Shown here: one piece after another, positions 43,898 through 52,651 of the stretch
Layout of the letters: the number at the start of each line of letters is the position of its first letter
Numbering within the stretch: the first letter of the stretch is position 1
NCBI RefSeq assembly: GCF_000317285.1
Contig: NZ_AJLN01000081.1
Coordinates: 54,407-118,406, forward strand
Origin: Chlorogloeopsis fritschii PCC 6912
GTDB taxonomy: Bacteria; Cyanobacteriota; Cyanobacteriia; Cyanobacteriales; Nostocaceae
Length of the DNA: 64,000 nt
Direction: 5' to 3'
The notes under the pieces: generated by a model
What the model was told of the DNA's origin: nothing
Seen by the model: the letters and a program-made list of their open reading frames with translations, nothing else
Databases searched by the model: none
Made by a program: the position numbers and the translations under genes

Positions 43898-43929
43898 TAG
43901 AGATAATCAGAATCGCTAAAATCGCCAGT

Positions 43930-45306
43930 TTAGGTACTTATCACACCCTCCGCCTCTAGTACCGCTGCAACCCGTAAAATCAGCGCTTCGTTGTATGGTG
44001 CAGCTATTAATTGCACTCCTAAAGGTAAAGCATTTGGACGTTGAATTGGCACTGATAAAACGGGTAAGCCAATGAATGATAACGGTTGAGTGAATAATCC
44101 TAAATGAGGGCGGACAAGAATTTCTTCTCCATCTAAAATCATGGTTTGTTGCCCTATTAACGGTGCAGAAATGGGGGTTGTGGGGGCAAGAATTACATCT
44201 ACTGTTTGAAAAACTTCACGGACTCGATCTCGATACCACCTTCTAAATCGTTGGGCTTGAATGTACCAATTACTAGGAATTAAGGCACCTGCAAGAAAGC
44301 GATCGCGTGTGGCTGGATCGAAATCTTGAGGACGTTGACGCAATTTTTCTAAATGCAGATTTGCTCCTTCGCAGGCTGTAATTACAAAAGCTGCGGCACG
44401 AGCGCGATGAGCTTCGGGTATAGTGACGTATTCAGTAATATTTAAAGCATCAGCTACTTTTTGCACTGTTTCTAGTGCTTCTGGATTTGCCCCTTTGCAG
44501 AAATAATCACCTGCAATGGCAATTCGCAAGCCATCAATACCTTGATTTATTTGTAACAAACAATATTCGGGAGGGCGTTGAGTACAAACTGGATCGCGTT
44601 CATCTTCTCCTTGAAGTACATCAAAAGCTGTGGCGATGTCTCGTACAGAACGCGCAAAGGGGCCAATGTGGTCAAAACTGCTGGAAAATAAAGCTACACC
44701 AGCACGGGATAACCTTCCATAAGTGGGTTTAAAACCAAAAACGCCACACAAAGCAGCGGGTACGCGAATTGAACCATTAGTATCAGAACCCAGCGTCAAG
44801 GGAACCAATCCAGCTGCCACCGCCGCTGCCGAACCACCCGATGAACCACCAGCGACTCGTTTTAAATCGTGGGGGTTGTGAGTTGCACCGTAATGGGCAT
44901 TTTCCGTGACGAACCCGTAGGCGTACTCATCCATATTCAACGCACCTACGAGTACTGCTCCCGCTTGTTTCAACCGCGCCACCGCCGTTGCGTCTTGGGT
45001 AGCTGGAGGATTTTCAGCATTTATTTTTGCACCTGCTAGCGTTGTCAAACCAGCAATATCAAAAAGATTTTTCACCGCAAAGGGAACACCAGCAAGTAAA
45101 CCGGGGTTTTTTCCTTGGGCAATTTCCCTGTCTATCTTTTGTGCATCTGTTAAAGCAGTCTCAGCAGTTACAGCCGTAAAACAGTTCAATTCATTATCTC
45201 GCGCTGCAATACGTTTGAGGGCAGCTTGCGTAACTTCTGTGGCGCTCACTTTGCCTTCATGCACAGCATTGGCGATTGTGATTGCATCGGCTGAGTTGAG
45301 ATTCAT
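43930..45306 (-). CDS. AtzE-like amidase (amidase signature family)
   Basis: The 458-residue amidase-signature enzyme shows the catalytic triad region: Lys in GVPFAVKNLFDIAG (about Lys78), the Gly/Ser-rich AGGSSGGSAAAVAAG with cis-Ser, and the nucleophile Ser in SDTNGSIRVPAALCG. The C-terminal LPLGVQLIAAPYNEALILRV is typical of AtzE (1-carboxybiuret hydrolase) and its relatives. The ATG overlaps the stop codon of the AtzG-like gene (ATGA), the same pairing as AtzG-AtzE and resembling GatC-GatA. The substrate here is not known: no other s-triazine or urea genes are present, and the neighbours are iron genes. Confidence 0.85.
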   Translation of the reverse strand: MNLNSADAITIANAVHEGKVSATEVTQAALKRIAARDNELNCFTAVTAETALTDAQKIDREIAQGKNPGLLAGVPFAVKNLFDIAGLTTLAGAKINAENPPATQDATAVARLKQAGAVLVGALNMDEYAYGFVTENAHYGATHNPHDLKRVAGGSSGGSAAAVAAGLVPLTLGSDTNGSIRVPAALCGVFGFKPTYGRLSRAGVALFSSSFDHIGPFARSVRDIATAFDVLQGEDERDPVCTQRPPEYCLLQINQGIDGLRIAIAGDYFCKGANPEALETVQKVADALNITEYVTIPEAHRARAAAFVITACEGANLHLEKLRQRPQDFDPATRDRFLAGALIPSNWYIQAQRFRRWYRDRVREVFQTVDVILAPTTPISAPLIGQQTMILDGEEILVRPHLGLFTQPLSFIGLPVLSVPIQRPNALPLGVQLIAAPYNEALILRVAAVLEAEGVIST

Positions 45307-45491
45307 GGTTCAAATACAGTTGCTGCTTCAATTTCTTCGGGTAAGGGAAAGGAATTTACAAGTTGAGCGATCGCACTAATTCTCTCAAAATTCGCTACCA
45401 CCCCATCTCTATATTCATCCCTAAGATCCAAATCCAATAAGCATACTATCTGATCAACATATTCACCTACATTAAACTCTTTCTTTTCCAT
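45303..45491 (-). CDS. AtzG-like small subunit (DUF4089)
   Basis: This 62-residue acidic protein (FNVGEYVDQIVCLLDLDL, YRDGVVANFERISAIAQLVN) matches the DUF4089/AtzG pattern, a GatC-like helical partner that stabilises the AtzE amidase. Its stop codon overlaps the AtzE start by four bases, indicating translational coupling. The end (PLPEEIEAATVFEP) is the usual form of the family. Together the two genes should make one heterodimeric or heterotetrameric amidase. Confidence 0.82.
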   Translation of the reverse strand: MEKKEFNVGEYVDQIVCLLDLDLRDEYRDGVVANFERISAIAQLVNSFPLPEEIEAATVFEP

Positions 45492-45663
45492 CTTTGCGTC
45501 CTTTAGGTTATTTGTGGTTCATTACTAGCACTACGGATTGTACTCAAATTTGCTACTCGAACGTATCCCAATCCAATCATTTGCTGGAGTTTGTCCAAAT
45601 TCATGACTCGATTTATTTAGTACTGCTCAAGCGATCGCGGACTGGTATATTTCATTTGTTCCA

Positions 45664-46707
45664 TTATTTACTTGGAAAAATTCGCACCGCATCATCTGCA
45701 ATCGATAATTGTACCCGTGTTCCTTCGGGTATGGCTGTATTAATCATTGTTCGAGCGTGTAGTTCTTTCCCTGAAGGAGTTTGCAAACAATAGCGATACT
45801 CACGTCCTAAAAATCGCCGCGTGCGGATTACTACGGGAGCATCTGTAGCTGGCTTTAAGATAAAGTCTTCTTGGCGAATCATCATTTCGCCAATTTCATG
45901 GCTATGACTAGCTTTAACGGCGAAACAACCAATTTCTGTTTCCCATAAATTACCTTGACGGCGGGCAGGCAAAAAATTAGCTTGAGTGACAAATTCAGCA
46001 ACAAATCGGGAGGCGGGATGAGTATAAATTTCTTCTGGTGTACCAATTTGTTCTAAATGCCCCTGCCGCATCACACCCACAATATCAGACACAGCCAGTG
46101 CTTCTTCTTGATCGTGGGTAACAAAAATAGCCGAAGTTCCCGCAGCTTTGAGAATATCTCGTATTTCTTCTCGCAGCTGTAACCTAACTTGGATATCAAG
46201 ATTGCTCAAGGGTTCATCCAAGAGCATGAGTTTTGGTTGGGGTGCTAAAGCGCGGGCGAGGGCAACGCGTTGTTGCTGTCCGCCAGAAAGTTCGTAAGGG
46301 TAGCGTTTTTCAAAGCCTTCAAGTCTGACAAGGGTAAGGGCTTGTGCTACACGTTTTTGTATTTGTTGTTTACCATAGCCTTTCAACCCAAAGGCAACAT
46401 TTTCTGTAACTGTCAAATGGGGAAACAAGGCATAATCTTGAAAAACAATGCCAATGTCACGTTTTTCTGGCGGTATCCAAGTAGTGCGATCGCCAACTAT
46501 TTGCCCGTCTATTTCTACTATTCCCGTTTGTGGACGTTCAAAACCACCAATGATTCGCAGTAGTGTAGTTTTACCACAACCAGATGGGCCGAGCAATCCC
46601 AAGATGTTTCCTGTTTGTAATGTCAAAGATACGTTCTTGACAGCAGGAGTTGTATTTTCTGAAAATTGCTTGGTTGCGTCCTGTAAACGTAGAATTACTT
46701 TTTGCAT
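45664..46707 (-). CDS. Ferric-type ABC transporter ATP-binding protein
   Basis: The 347-residue ATPase has Walker A GLLGPSGCGKTTLLRIIGG, signature LSGGQQQRVALARALA, Walker B KLMLLDEPLSNLD, and the H-loop FVTHDQEEAL. A C-terminal TOBE-like domain starts near 245 (PARRQGNLWETEIGCF). Sequence style is FbpC/FutC (iron) or the related CysA/PotA group; the adjacent binding protein and permease favour iron. It drives uptake through the permease at 46908-48491. The 200-base gap to the permease has no terminator I can see. Confidence 0.9.
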   Translation of the reverse strand: MQKVILRLQDATKQFSENTTPAVKNVSLTLQTGNILGLLGPSGCGKTTLLRIIGGFERPQTGIVEIDGQIVGDRTTWIPPEKRDIGIVFQDYALFPHLTVTENVAFGLKGYGKQQIQKRVAQALTLVRLEGFEKRYPYELSGGQQQRVALARALAPQPKLMLLDEPLSNLDIQVRLQLREEIRDILKAAGTSAIFVTHDQEEALAVSDIVGVMRQGHLEQIGTPEEIYTHPASRFVAEFVTQANFLPARRQGNLWETEIGCFAVKASHSHEIGEMMIRQEDFILKPATDAPVVIRTRRFLGREYRYCLQTPSGKELHARTMINTAIPEGTRVQLSIADDAVRIFPSK

Positions 46708-46907
46708 AGTTAAATTAATGTCAAAAAAGCAAACACACTATGATTAAAGATAAGAAATTTTCTTAAAAGCAGCTGCACTGGCGACATACCATCCGCTACG
46801 AATGAAGTAAACAAGTCAATATTTCTTTCCTTCTGCCACCTGCTGTCTGCCTACCTGCGCTCTTGCGCGCAGCGACTTCTGCCTGATTTTTTTCTGTATC
46901 TTAAAAT

Positions 46908-48491
46908 TTAAGTTTTACTACTGAGTTTTTCTTGCGATAACACTAATAGAGTAGAACCGAATGAAACTAAAAGCATTGCTAGTGAGGCAGCAGCAGCATC
47001 GGCAAAATCAACGTTTTCTGTTGCTTGCCAAATTTGTACTGCTAAGGTATTAAAGCCAATTGGTGCCAATAGCATAGTTGCGGGTAGCTCTTTAATTGCC
47101 GTTATAAACACCAGTACTGCTCCACTTAAAACTCCTGGGCGGACTAAAGGTAGAGTAACTTCTGTTAGTGTTTGCCAAGCCGATCTGCCTAAGCTGCGTG
47201 CTGATTCTTCAATTTGGGGATTGACTTGTAATAGCGAACTGCGAACAGTACCTACTGACTGCGGTAAAAATAATACTAAATATGCAAATATCAACATTGG
47301 TAAAGTTTGGTACAGCACTGGTAAGTAATTGGCACCAAAAAATACCAGCGATAAGGCAACTACGATTCCCGGTACGCCAAACCCAATATAGGAACAGCGT
47401 TCAATTATCGCAGTGATGCGACTGGGAAAGCGAACTGAGAGAATGGCGATTGGTAAGGCAAATATAATTGTAGCTGCGGCTGCGAGTCCTGCTGCCAAAA
47501 CTGAATTGAGAACTGCTGGTAACAAATTGGGAAAAGTATAGCCACTATTTAATCCCCGCATCAGCCAAAATATGGTGATACCGACTGGTAGCGCTACACC
47601 CAAACCACATATTAAAAGACAAAAAGCAAAAGCAGGCCATTTCCAGATTCCCAGTTTGACAATTTTTGGCAGACGCCCAGATGCAGAGCCACGACTGTAG
47701 TAAGCAGCACGCGATCGCACTCGATACTCTAACCATAAAATTAACAGTACCAGTGCTACCAACATCAAAGACAAAGCAGCTGCTGAGTTACGGTTAAAAC
47801 TGGCTTTGTATTGCACAAAAATCGCCCTCGTAAAGGCATCAAACCGCATCAGAGAAGGTGTGCCAAAGTCTCGCAAGGCATACAATGCTACCAATAATCC
47901 GCCGGCGATCGCCGATGGATTCAACTGCGGTAAAATCACCCGAAAAAAGGTTTCTCTGCCGTTGTAACCCATGCTGCGAGCAGCTTCTTCCAAGGAGGGA
48001 TCTAAACCTTGTAAACCAGAACGCACACTCAGCAGCATATAAGGATAGGTAAACAATGTAATTGCTAATATTACTCCCGGCCAACCATAAATAGAAGGCA
48101 ATTCTTTGACGCCTAAAGGTTCGAGTAATATCTGCAAAAAACTGCCGCGTGGCGCTAAAGTTGCAATTAATGTAAAACTTCCCACATAGCTAGGTACTGC
48201 TAGGGGCAACGTAGTCAATACTAACCACAAGCGCCGTCCTGGTAAATCTGTCCGCACAGTTAAAAATGCCAGTGGTACGGAAATTAGGGCAGAAAAAAAT
48301 GTTACAACTGCTGCCATCGCTGCACTGTTGACAAAAATCATCAGATTGCGAGGGCGAGAAATCAATTGCCACAATTCTTCTCCACCAATACCTGCGGTGC
48401 GAATGACCAGGTAAACTAATGGCAAGGCAATGGCAACTGCCACTACCGCTGCCGCTAATGTGAGAAATAATGGAGGGCGAACCGCTTTCAA
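46908..48491 (-). CDS. Ferric-type ABC transporter permease (fused two-domain)
   Basis: The 527-residue membrane protein has two homologous binding-protein-dependent permease halves, each with an EAA loop: LEEAARSMGYNGRETFFRVI near 170 and IEESARSLGRSAWQTLTEVT near 430. There are about 12 transmembrane helices. The fused architecture is that of FbpB/FutB-type ferric and thiamine permeases. It lies between its ATPase and binding-protein genes and is co-directional with both. The binding protein stop codon is 70 bases upstream. Confidence 0.92.
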   Translation of the reverse strand: MKAVRPPLFLTLAAAVVAVAIALPLVYLVIRTAGIGGEELWQLISRPRNLMIFVNSAAMAAVVTFFSALISVPLAFLTVRTDLPGRRLWLVLTTLPLAVPSYVGSFTLIATLAPRGSFLQILLEPLGVKELPSIYGWPGVILAITLFTYPYMLLSVRSGLQGLDPSLEEAARSMGYNGRETFFRVILPQLNPSAIAGGLLVALYALRDFGTPSLMRFDAFTRAIFVQYKASFNRNSAAALSLMLVALVLLILWLEYRVRSRAAYYSRGSASGRLPKIVKLGIWKWPAFAFCLLICGLGVALPVGITIFWLMRGLNSGYTFPNLLPAVLNSVLAAGLAAAATIIFALPIAILSVRFPSRITAIIERCSYIGFGVPGIVVALSLVFFGANYLPVLYQTLPMLIFAYLVLFLPQSVGTVRSSLLQVNPQIEESARSLGRSAWQTLTEVTLPLVRPGVLSGAVLVFITAIKELPATMLLAPIGFNTLAVQIWQATENVDFADAAAASLAMLLVSFGSTLLVLSQEKLSSKT

Positions 48492-48561
48492 CTCCTACAA
48501 AACTCCTGCCTGCTGTATTAATTTCAGAGTTGTTTCTAAATCAGATAATTTTTTAAACCAT

Positions 48562-49638
48562 TTAAATGACTTGTACTTGCTGCAAGAGTTTAAGTGTGGC
48601 ATCTAGATCGCTGAGGTTACTCAAATCAATTGCTTTAGCTTGCTTGGGAAGTTGATCGAGCGATTTTAAGTTTCCTTTGGGAGCAACTCCTGAAGCGAGT
48701 GGGTATTCAAAAGTTTTATTTGCAAAGTAGTCTTGCCCATTTTTACTGAGCAGAAATTCGACAAATCTTTGGGCAATGTTAGGATGTTTGGCTGTGTTTA
48801 AAATTGCTACTCCTGCCACATTCACTAAGGAACCTACATCATTCGTAAAATGATGCTGTACAGGAACTTGAGCATTTTTTTGTTTGAATTGCTCTAAATA
48901 GTAATGATTGACAAAACCGACAGCAACTTCACCACGACTGAGAGCTTCTACGATCGCAAGATTGTTGGGATATACTTTGGCATTATTCGCTTTAATACCT
49001 TCTAACCATTTCCTAGCTCGTTCCTCTCCTTCAGAAATCCGTAAGGCAGTAACGAAAGATTGAAACGAGCCATTTGTGGGTGCCCAGCCAATTCGATTTT
49101 TCCACTTCGGTTCGCTAAAGCCAAAGATAGATGTTGGCAATTCTGCGGGCTTCACTAAATTAGTGTTATAGTCTACAACACGTACTCTGCCGCTGACACC
49201 TACCCATCTACCTTGTGGTGAACGGTAAGATTGGGCGACTTGATTCAGAATTGAGGATGGTAACTCTATAGCTTTACCAGCTTTTTGAATAGCTCCCAAT
49301 GCACCAGCGTCTTGAGCAAAAAACACATCTGCTGGGCTATTTGCTCCTTCTTCTAAAATTGCTGCTGCTAACTCAGCTGTATCGCCGTAACGAACTTGCA
49401 ACTTAGCGTTGGTTTGCTGTTCAAACTGTTTAACTAGTTCGCCAATGAGTTTTTCGTTGCGCCCTGAGTAAATTACTAACTCTTTTTCTAATGCACCACC
49501 TGTGTTTCCTGCCGGGGTAGCTTGTGGGGATGCTGTCTCGTCACCAGCCGTAGGAGTCTGATTCCCATCACAAGCGATCGCTAATCCACCACTAACAGTG
49601 GCTAATCCAGTTAAATAGACAAACTGCCGCCGCTTCAT
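48562..49638 (-). CDS. Fe(3+) ABC transporter substrate-binding lipoprotein (FutA/IdiA-like)
   Basis: The 358-residue protein begins MKRRQFVYLTGLATVSGGLA with lipobox LAIAC, then a Pro/Thr/Gly linker. The class II binding fold begins LVIYSGRNEKLIGELVKQFE. Iron-binding tyrosines are suggested by GFVNHYYLEQF, as in FutA, IdiA and FbpA, and RVRVVDYNTNLV is typical. The start at 49638 follows GGAGG by nine bases; the longer TTG-started frame to 49659 overlaps that site and is less likely. It is the first gene of the iron transport set and probably of the seven-gene minus-strand run down to 42538. Confidence 0.92.
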   Translation of the reverse strand: MKRRQFVYLTGLATVSGGLAIACDGNQTPTAGDETASPQATPAGNTGGALEKELVIYSGRNEKLIGELVKQFEQQTNAKLQVRYGDTAELAAAILEEGANSPADVFFAQDAGALGAIQKAGKAIELPSSILNQVAQSYRSPQGRWVGVSGRVRVVDYNTNLVKPAELPTSIFGFSEPKWKNRIGWAPTNGSFQSFVTALRISEGEERARKWLEGIKANNAKVYPNNLAIVEALSRGEVAVGFVNHYYLEQFKQKNAQVPVQHHFTNDVGSLVNVAGVAILNTAKHPNIAQRFVEFLLSKNGQDYFANKTFEYPLASGVAPKGNLKSLDQLPKQAKAIDLSNLSDLDATLKLLQQVQVI

Positions 49639-49686
49639 CAAATGTAACCTCCAGTTCAAACTTAGCTTTGAAAAAGCTGCTAAAAA

Positions 49687-49709
49687 AATAATCGAATATT
49701 ATTCTTATC
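49687..49709 (-). promoter_or_regulatory. Candidate Fur box upstream of the ferric transporter
   Basis: On the minus strand GATAAGAATAATATTCGAT, about 50-70 bases before the ATG, partly matches the Fur consensus (I count about 11 of 19). A second AT-rich partial match, TTATAATAATCATTTAAT, lies near 49774. Both are weak alone; the gene content makes Fur control plausible. Confidence 0.35.
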
Positions 49710-50229
49710 AAACACGAGGCTTTTATTGCCAAAAATTTATTTTATCAGGAGATGGCTTTCTTTCTCACTCAGTTATAATAATCATTTAATTACTGTAAAA
49801 ACCTTATTTTAGCTTGATGCTATTGAAAATATTTGTAAATAGTATTGCAGTAAATTCTTAATAAAAATTTTTATCAAACTAAAGATATCGCCTGAAAACA
49901 ACTACTTTAGTATGTCGTTTCATCATCAGTCGTACAGAATTCTGCAGCTGAGTTCTTTTTGCTACCCGAAATAAATGCCAGGAAATTTATTTCCTGGCTC
50001 ACAGCGTAAATCCTCTCAAGAGGACTAAATACTCAATCACGAAGGTTTTTAGTCCATTAAAATGGACTTAAGCTACTAATGTGAGACTTCAGTTCTAGGC
50101 ATATTTAGGGCGAGGTGCAAGATTTGAGCTAAACTTCTACTCTACATAACGCTTATAGCGTTCAATATACAAATCGGATCGTTACTGTCTGTTTACCTCA
50201 ATTTTCTCTTCCCATTTCTGGGAAAAATT
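49710..50229. other. Divergent spacer with palindromes
   Basis: The spacer contains GCCAGGAAATTTATTTCCTG and its completion (49977-49998, a 10-bp perfect stem) and AGTCCATTAAAATGGACT (50051-50068). The second belongs to a repeat type common in cyanobacterial spacers. No gene was seen. Confidence 0.5.
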
Positions 50230-51267
50230 ATGCTACAGCTGGTTTTTGTTATATTTTGTGTTCTTTTCGGTTCAGCGCTTTGTTCTAGTTCAGAAACGGC
50301 GCTGTTTTCTGTTTCTATACTCAGAGTCAGACAATTAGCTCAATCAAATCATCCTTCGGCGATCGCACTATTGGCGATTCGTGAAAATATGAATCGTCCG
50401 ATCGCTACTATTGTCATCTTAAATAATACTTTTAATATCATTGGCAGTATTCTTACAGGTAATATTGCAACTAAAGTATTGGGAGATGTTTGGCTAGGTG
50501 TATTTTCTGGAGTTTTGACTTTCCTAATTATCGTCTTTGGTGAAATCATCCCCAAGACAGTTGGTGAACGTTACGCAGAAAGAATCGCCTTACTTGTCGC
50601 ATTGCCTGTAACTGCACTATCTATTGCTTTTACACCTCTTGTTTGGATTCTAGAAACTGTGACTGCACCTTTTACGAAAGGTAAAAAGCCGCCAACCACG
50701 AATGAGGCTGAAATCAAACTTTTAGCAAATATCGGTCAACAGGAAGGGATAATTGAAAGGGATGAAGCAGAAATGATCCAAAGGGTGTTTCGCTTAAACG
50801 ATTTAACTGCATCTGATTTGATGACACCCCGCATTATTCTGACACATTTATGCGGAAATTTGACTTTGGATGAAGCAAAAAAAGATATTATCAATTCACA
50901 ACATACGCGAATTATTGTAATTGATAACTCCATCGATGAAGTGATTGGATTTGCTTTAAAACAAGAATTGCTAGCAGCAATTGTTGAAGGTAAAAATGAC
51001 CAGCAAATTGTGACTCTAACTCGGAAAGTCCGCTTCGTTCCGGAATTAATTCGAGCAGATTTACTACTAAAAGATTTTATTGAAGCCCATGAACATTTAG
51101 CCGTAGTAGTAGATGAATACGGAAATGTTGCTGGTGTAGTTACCTTGGAAGATGTGCTTGAGGTGATAACTGGTGAAATCGTTGATGAAACTGATAAAAA
51201 TATTGATTTACGAGAGATTGCACGTAAGAAGAGAGAGCGAATCTTGCAGTCAATGGGAATTTCTTGA
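50230..51267 (+). CDS. CNNM/hemolysin-family membrane protein with CBS pair
   Basis: The 345-residue protein has a CNNM (DUF21) transmembrane domain at about 1-165, with FGSALCSSSETALFSVSILR, RPIATIVILNNTFNIIGSIL and FGEIIPKTVGERYAERIA, and a CBS pair at about 190-320 (MTPRIILTHL, VVDEYGNVAGVVTLEDVLE). It lacks the usual C-terminal CorC_HlyC domain of longer relatives. Family members handle magnesium or other divalent ions, or serve as ion-responsive regulators; the historical name hemolysin is misleading. It is divergent from the iron transporter gene, which raises but does not prove a link to metal balance. Confidence 0.88.
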   Translation: MLQLVFVIFCVLFGSALCSSSETALFSVSILRVRQLAQSNHPSAIALLAIRENMNRPIATIVILNNTFNIIGSILTGNIATKVLGDVWLGVFSGVLTFLIIVFGEIIPKTVGERYAERIALLVALPVTALSIAFTPLVWILETVTAPFTKGKKPPTTNEAEIKLLANIGQQEGIIERDEAEMIQRVFRLNDLTASDLMTPRIILTHLCGNLTLDEAKKDIINSQHTRIIVIDNSIDEVIGFALKQELLAAIVEGKNDQQIVTLTRKVRFVPELIRADLLLKDFIEAHEHLAVVVDEYGNVAGVVTLEDVLEVITGEIVDETDKNIDLREIARKKRERILQSMGIS

Positions 51268-51315
51268 GCATACATCAATACCAAATGCGGTTAAATTACC
51301 CTCTTTCATTCTTTA

Positions 51316-51364
51316 GTCCGCGTAGGCGAACTTTGCTTGTATAGCAGCGAATTATATTCGCCCA
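51316..51364. repeat. TCCGCGTAGGCG...GCTTGTATAGC dispersed repeat
   Basis: TAGTCCGCGTAGGCGAACTT leads to TGCTTGTATAGCAGCGAATT. Related sequences occur at 60398-60440 (inverted) and 60549-60604 (direct). Confidence 0.6.
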
Positions 51365-51388
51365 TAACTGATTGTATTAAATTTATTT

Positions 51389-51739
51389 TTATACTTCTTT
51401 TGGTAGTTGAAACAATCCATCTTGATTTGGCTCAAAATCGATGACTTTGAACACAGCATCAATATTCAAAGCACCATAAATATGAGGAAATAGTTCACCG
51501 TCTACTTCAGCAGTTTCATAACGAATTTCTGCTGTCACCTTTTCAGCATCAATAACAAGAAGTACCAATCCTGTTTGATTCGCGAAAAGGTAGTTAGCAA
51601 CTCTAGTAATTTGCTGTGGTGTAGAACAATGAATAAAGCCTTCAGATTCAAAGCTTTCGCTTTGGTAGATGCCAGCAAATTTTGCTTGCTCCCACTGTTT
51701 TCGTTTCGTAATGTGGAGAATGGTATCTATGATAAGCAT
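51389..51739 (-). CDS. DUF952 family protein
   Basis: The 116-residue protein matches DUF952: ILHITKRKQWEQAKFAGIYQ at the start, SEGFIHCSTPQQITRVAN, LLVIDAEKVTAEIRYE and the highly conserved FPHIYGALNIDAV. The family adopts an ADP-ribosyltransferase-like fold and has no settled function; catalytic roles have been proposed from structure. It is cytoplasmic. It stands alone, convergent with the CNNM gene. Confidence 0.88.
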   Translation of the reverse strand: MLIIDTILHITKRKQWEQAKFAGIYQSESFESEGFIHCSTPQQITRVANYLFANQTGLVLLVIDAEKVTAEIRYETAEVDGELFPHIYGALNIDAVFKVIDFEPNQDGLFQLPKEV

Positions 51740-51807
51740 TTATAAGTTCAGTAGACTCCCTAGCTTTTGATAATATATGAAAAATTCAATATTTTGCAAG
51801 ATTACTA

Positions 51808-52224
51808 CTAGTTTTCAGATAATATTTTATAAATATCATCTAACAGTGGATCTTGTTCTATTATTTCCTCAGGATGAAACTCTAAATAAACTTGATTTAG
51901 ATTTGGATCAATACTTGATATACATACCTCAATTTTTAGTTTTCCTTTCTGCCAACCTTGGCTACCAATTCTTAGTACATAGCTATTAATACTATAGTTG
52001 TATTGAATGTCATTTAGCTGAATTTTATGTTCACCTAAAGATATTAGGCTAAATAACTCACTTATAGAAACACCAGGCTCCAGGCTGCTAGGTTCATAAA
52101 CGCATCGCTGTAATCTTTGTCTAATGTGTTGCTCGATTAAATCTTTGAATCTACTAACTTGAAATGTATCTTTTCCCAAAAGTACAACATCATCACAATC
52201 TAGTGGTATAAATTTATCAGTCAT
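51808..52224 (-). CDS. KGK domain protein
   Basis: The protein begins MTDKFIPLDCDDVVLLGKDT and continues FQVSRFKDLIEQHIRQRL, the pattern of the cyanobacterial KGK family. The eponymous KGK is present in SQGWQKGKLKIEVCISS. The length from the chosen ATG (52224) is 138 residues; a longer frame to 52269 exists, but the family normally begins close to the LDCDD block. There is no signal peptide or membrane helix. The function of the family is unknown. It is followed on the same strand by the DUF952 gene after about 70 bases. Confidence 0.75.
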   Translation of the reverse strand: MTDKFIPLDCDDVVLLGKDTFQVSRFKDLIEQHIRQRLQRCVYEPSSLEPGVSISELFSLISLGEHKIQLNDIQYNYSINSYVLRIGSQGWQKGKLKIEVCISSIDPNLNQVYLEFHPEEIIEQDPLLDDIYKILSEN

Positions 52225-52269
52225 AATAGTTTCAAGCACAGAAAATTGATGATGAACAATATTCATCAT

Positions 52270-52651
52270 AATTTAAACTAATTTACTAGCATAATCTGCC
52301 ATTTAGTTGACATCAACTTAGTTAAAATATTTATAAAAGAACCTCATAATTAAACAAGTTCATTATTATTTTTATACAAATTCTCTCAACAGAACTCAGT
52401 ATGATGGTTGTACATATAGGTAGAAAGTAAAGGTTTTACTATTTCTATATGAGGGTGTGCCCAACTAAAAATGGCACATCCCTTTGAGATGATCGTAGCG
52501 ATCGCCTTATTGAAGTTCCAACTTTGGCACGGATAGTATTATTGGTTCACTAGGTGGGTTAATTTCCATTTAGGACATTGCGCGACATTATTGCAAGACT
52601 AGGCTGCCCTCTGCCAGTTCACTATAAATATCCATCAGCTCCTTTTTGCTA
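52270..52651. other. Spacer with one hairpin
   Basis: GGGTGTGCC near 52454 and GGCACATCCC near 52473 form a stem with a 10-base AT-rich loop, followed by TTTG. It might be a weak terminator, but no gene ends towards it closely. A HIP1 site lies near 52498. No gene was seen. Confidence 0.35.

Noticed and set aside
45494..45793. 99-residue plus-strand ORF
   Set aside because: Its second half is antisense to the ABC ATPase gene and the first half is spacer; no support.
50736..51284. 182-residue minus-strand ORF
   Set aside because: Ser/Ile-rich shadow of the CBS region of the CNNM gene on the other strand.
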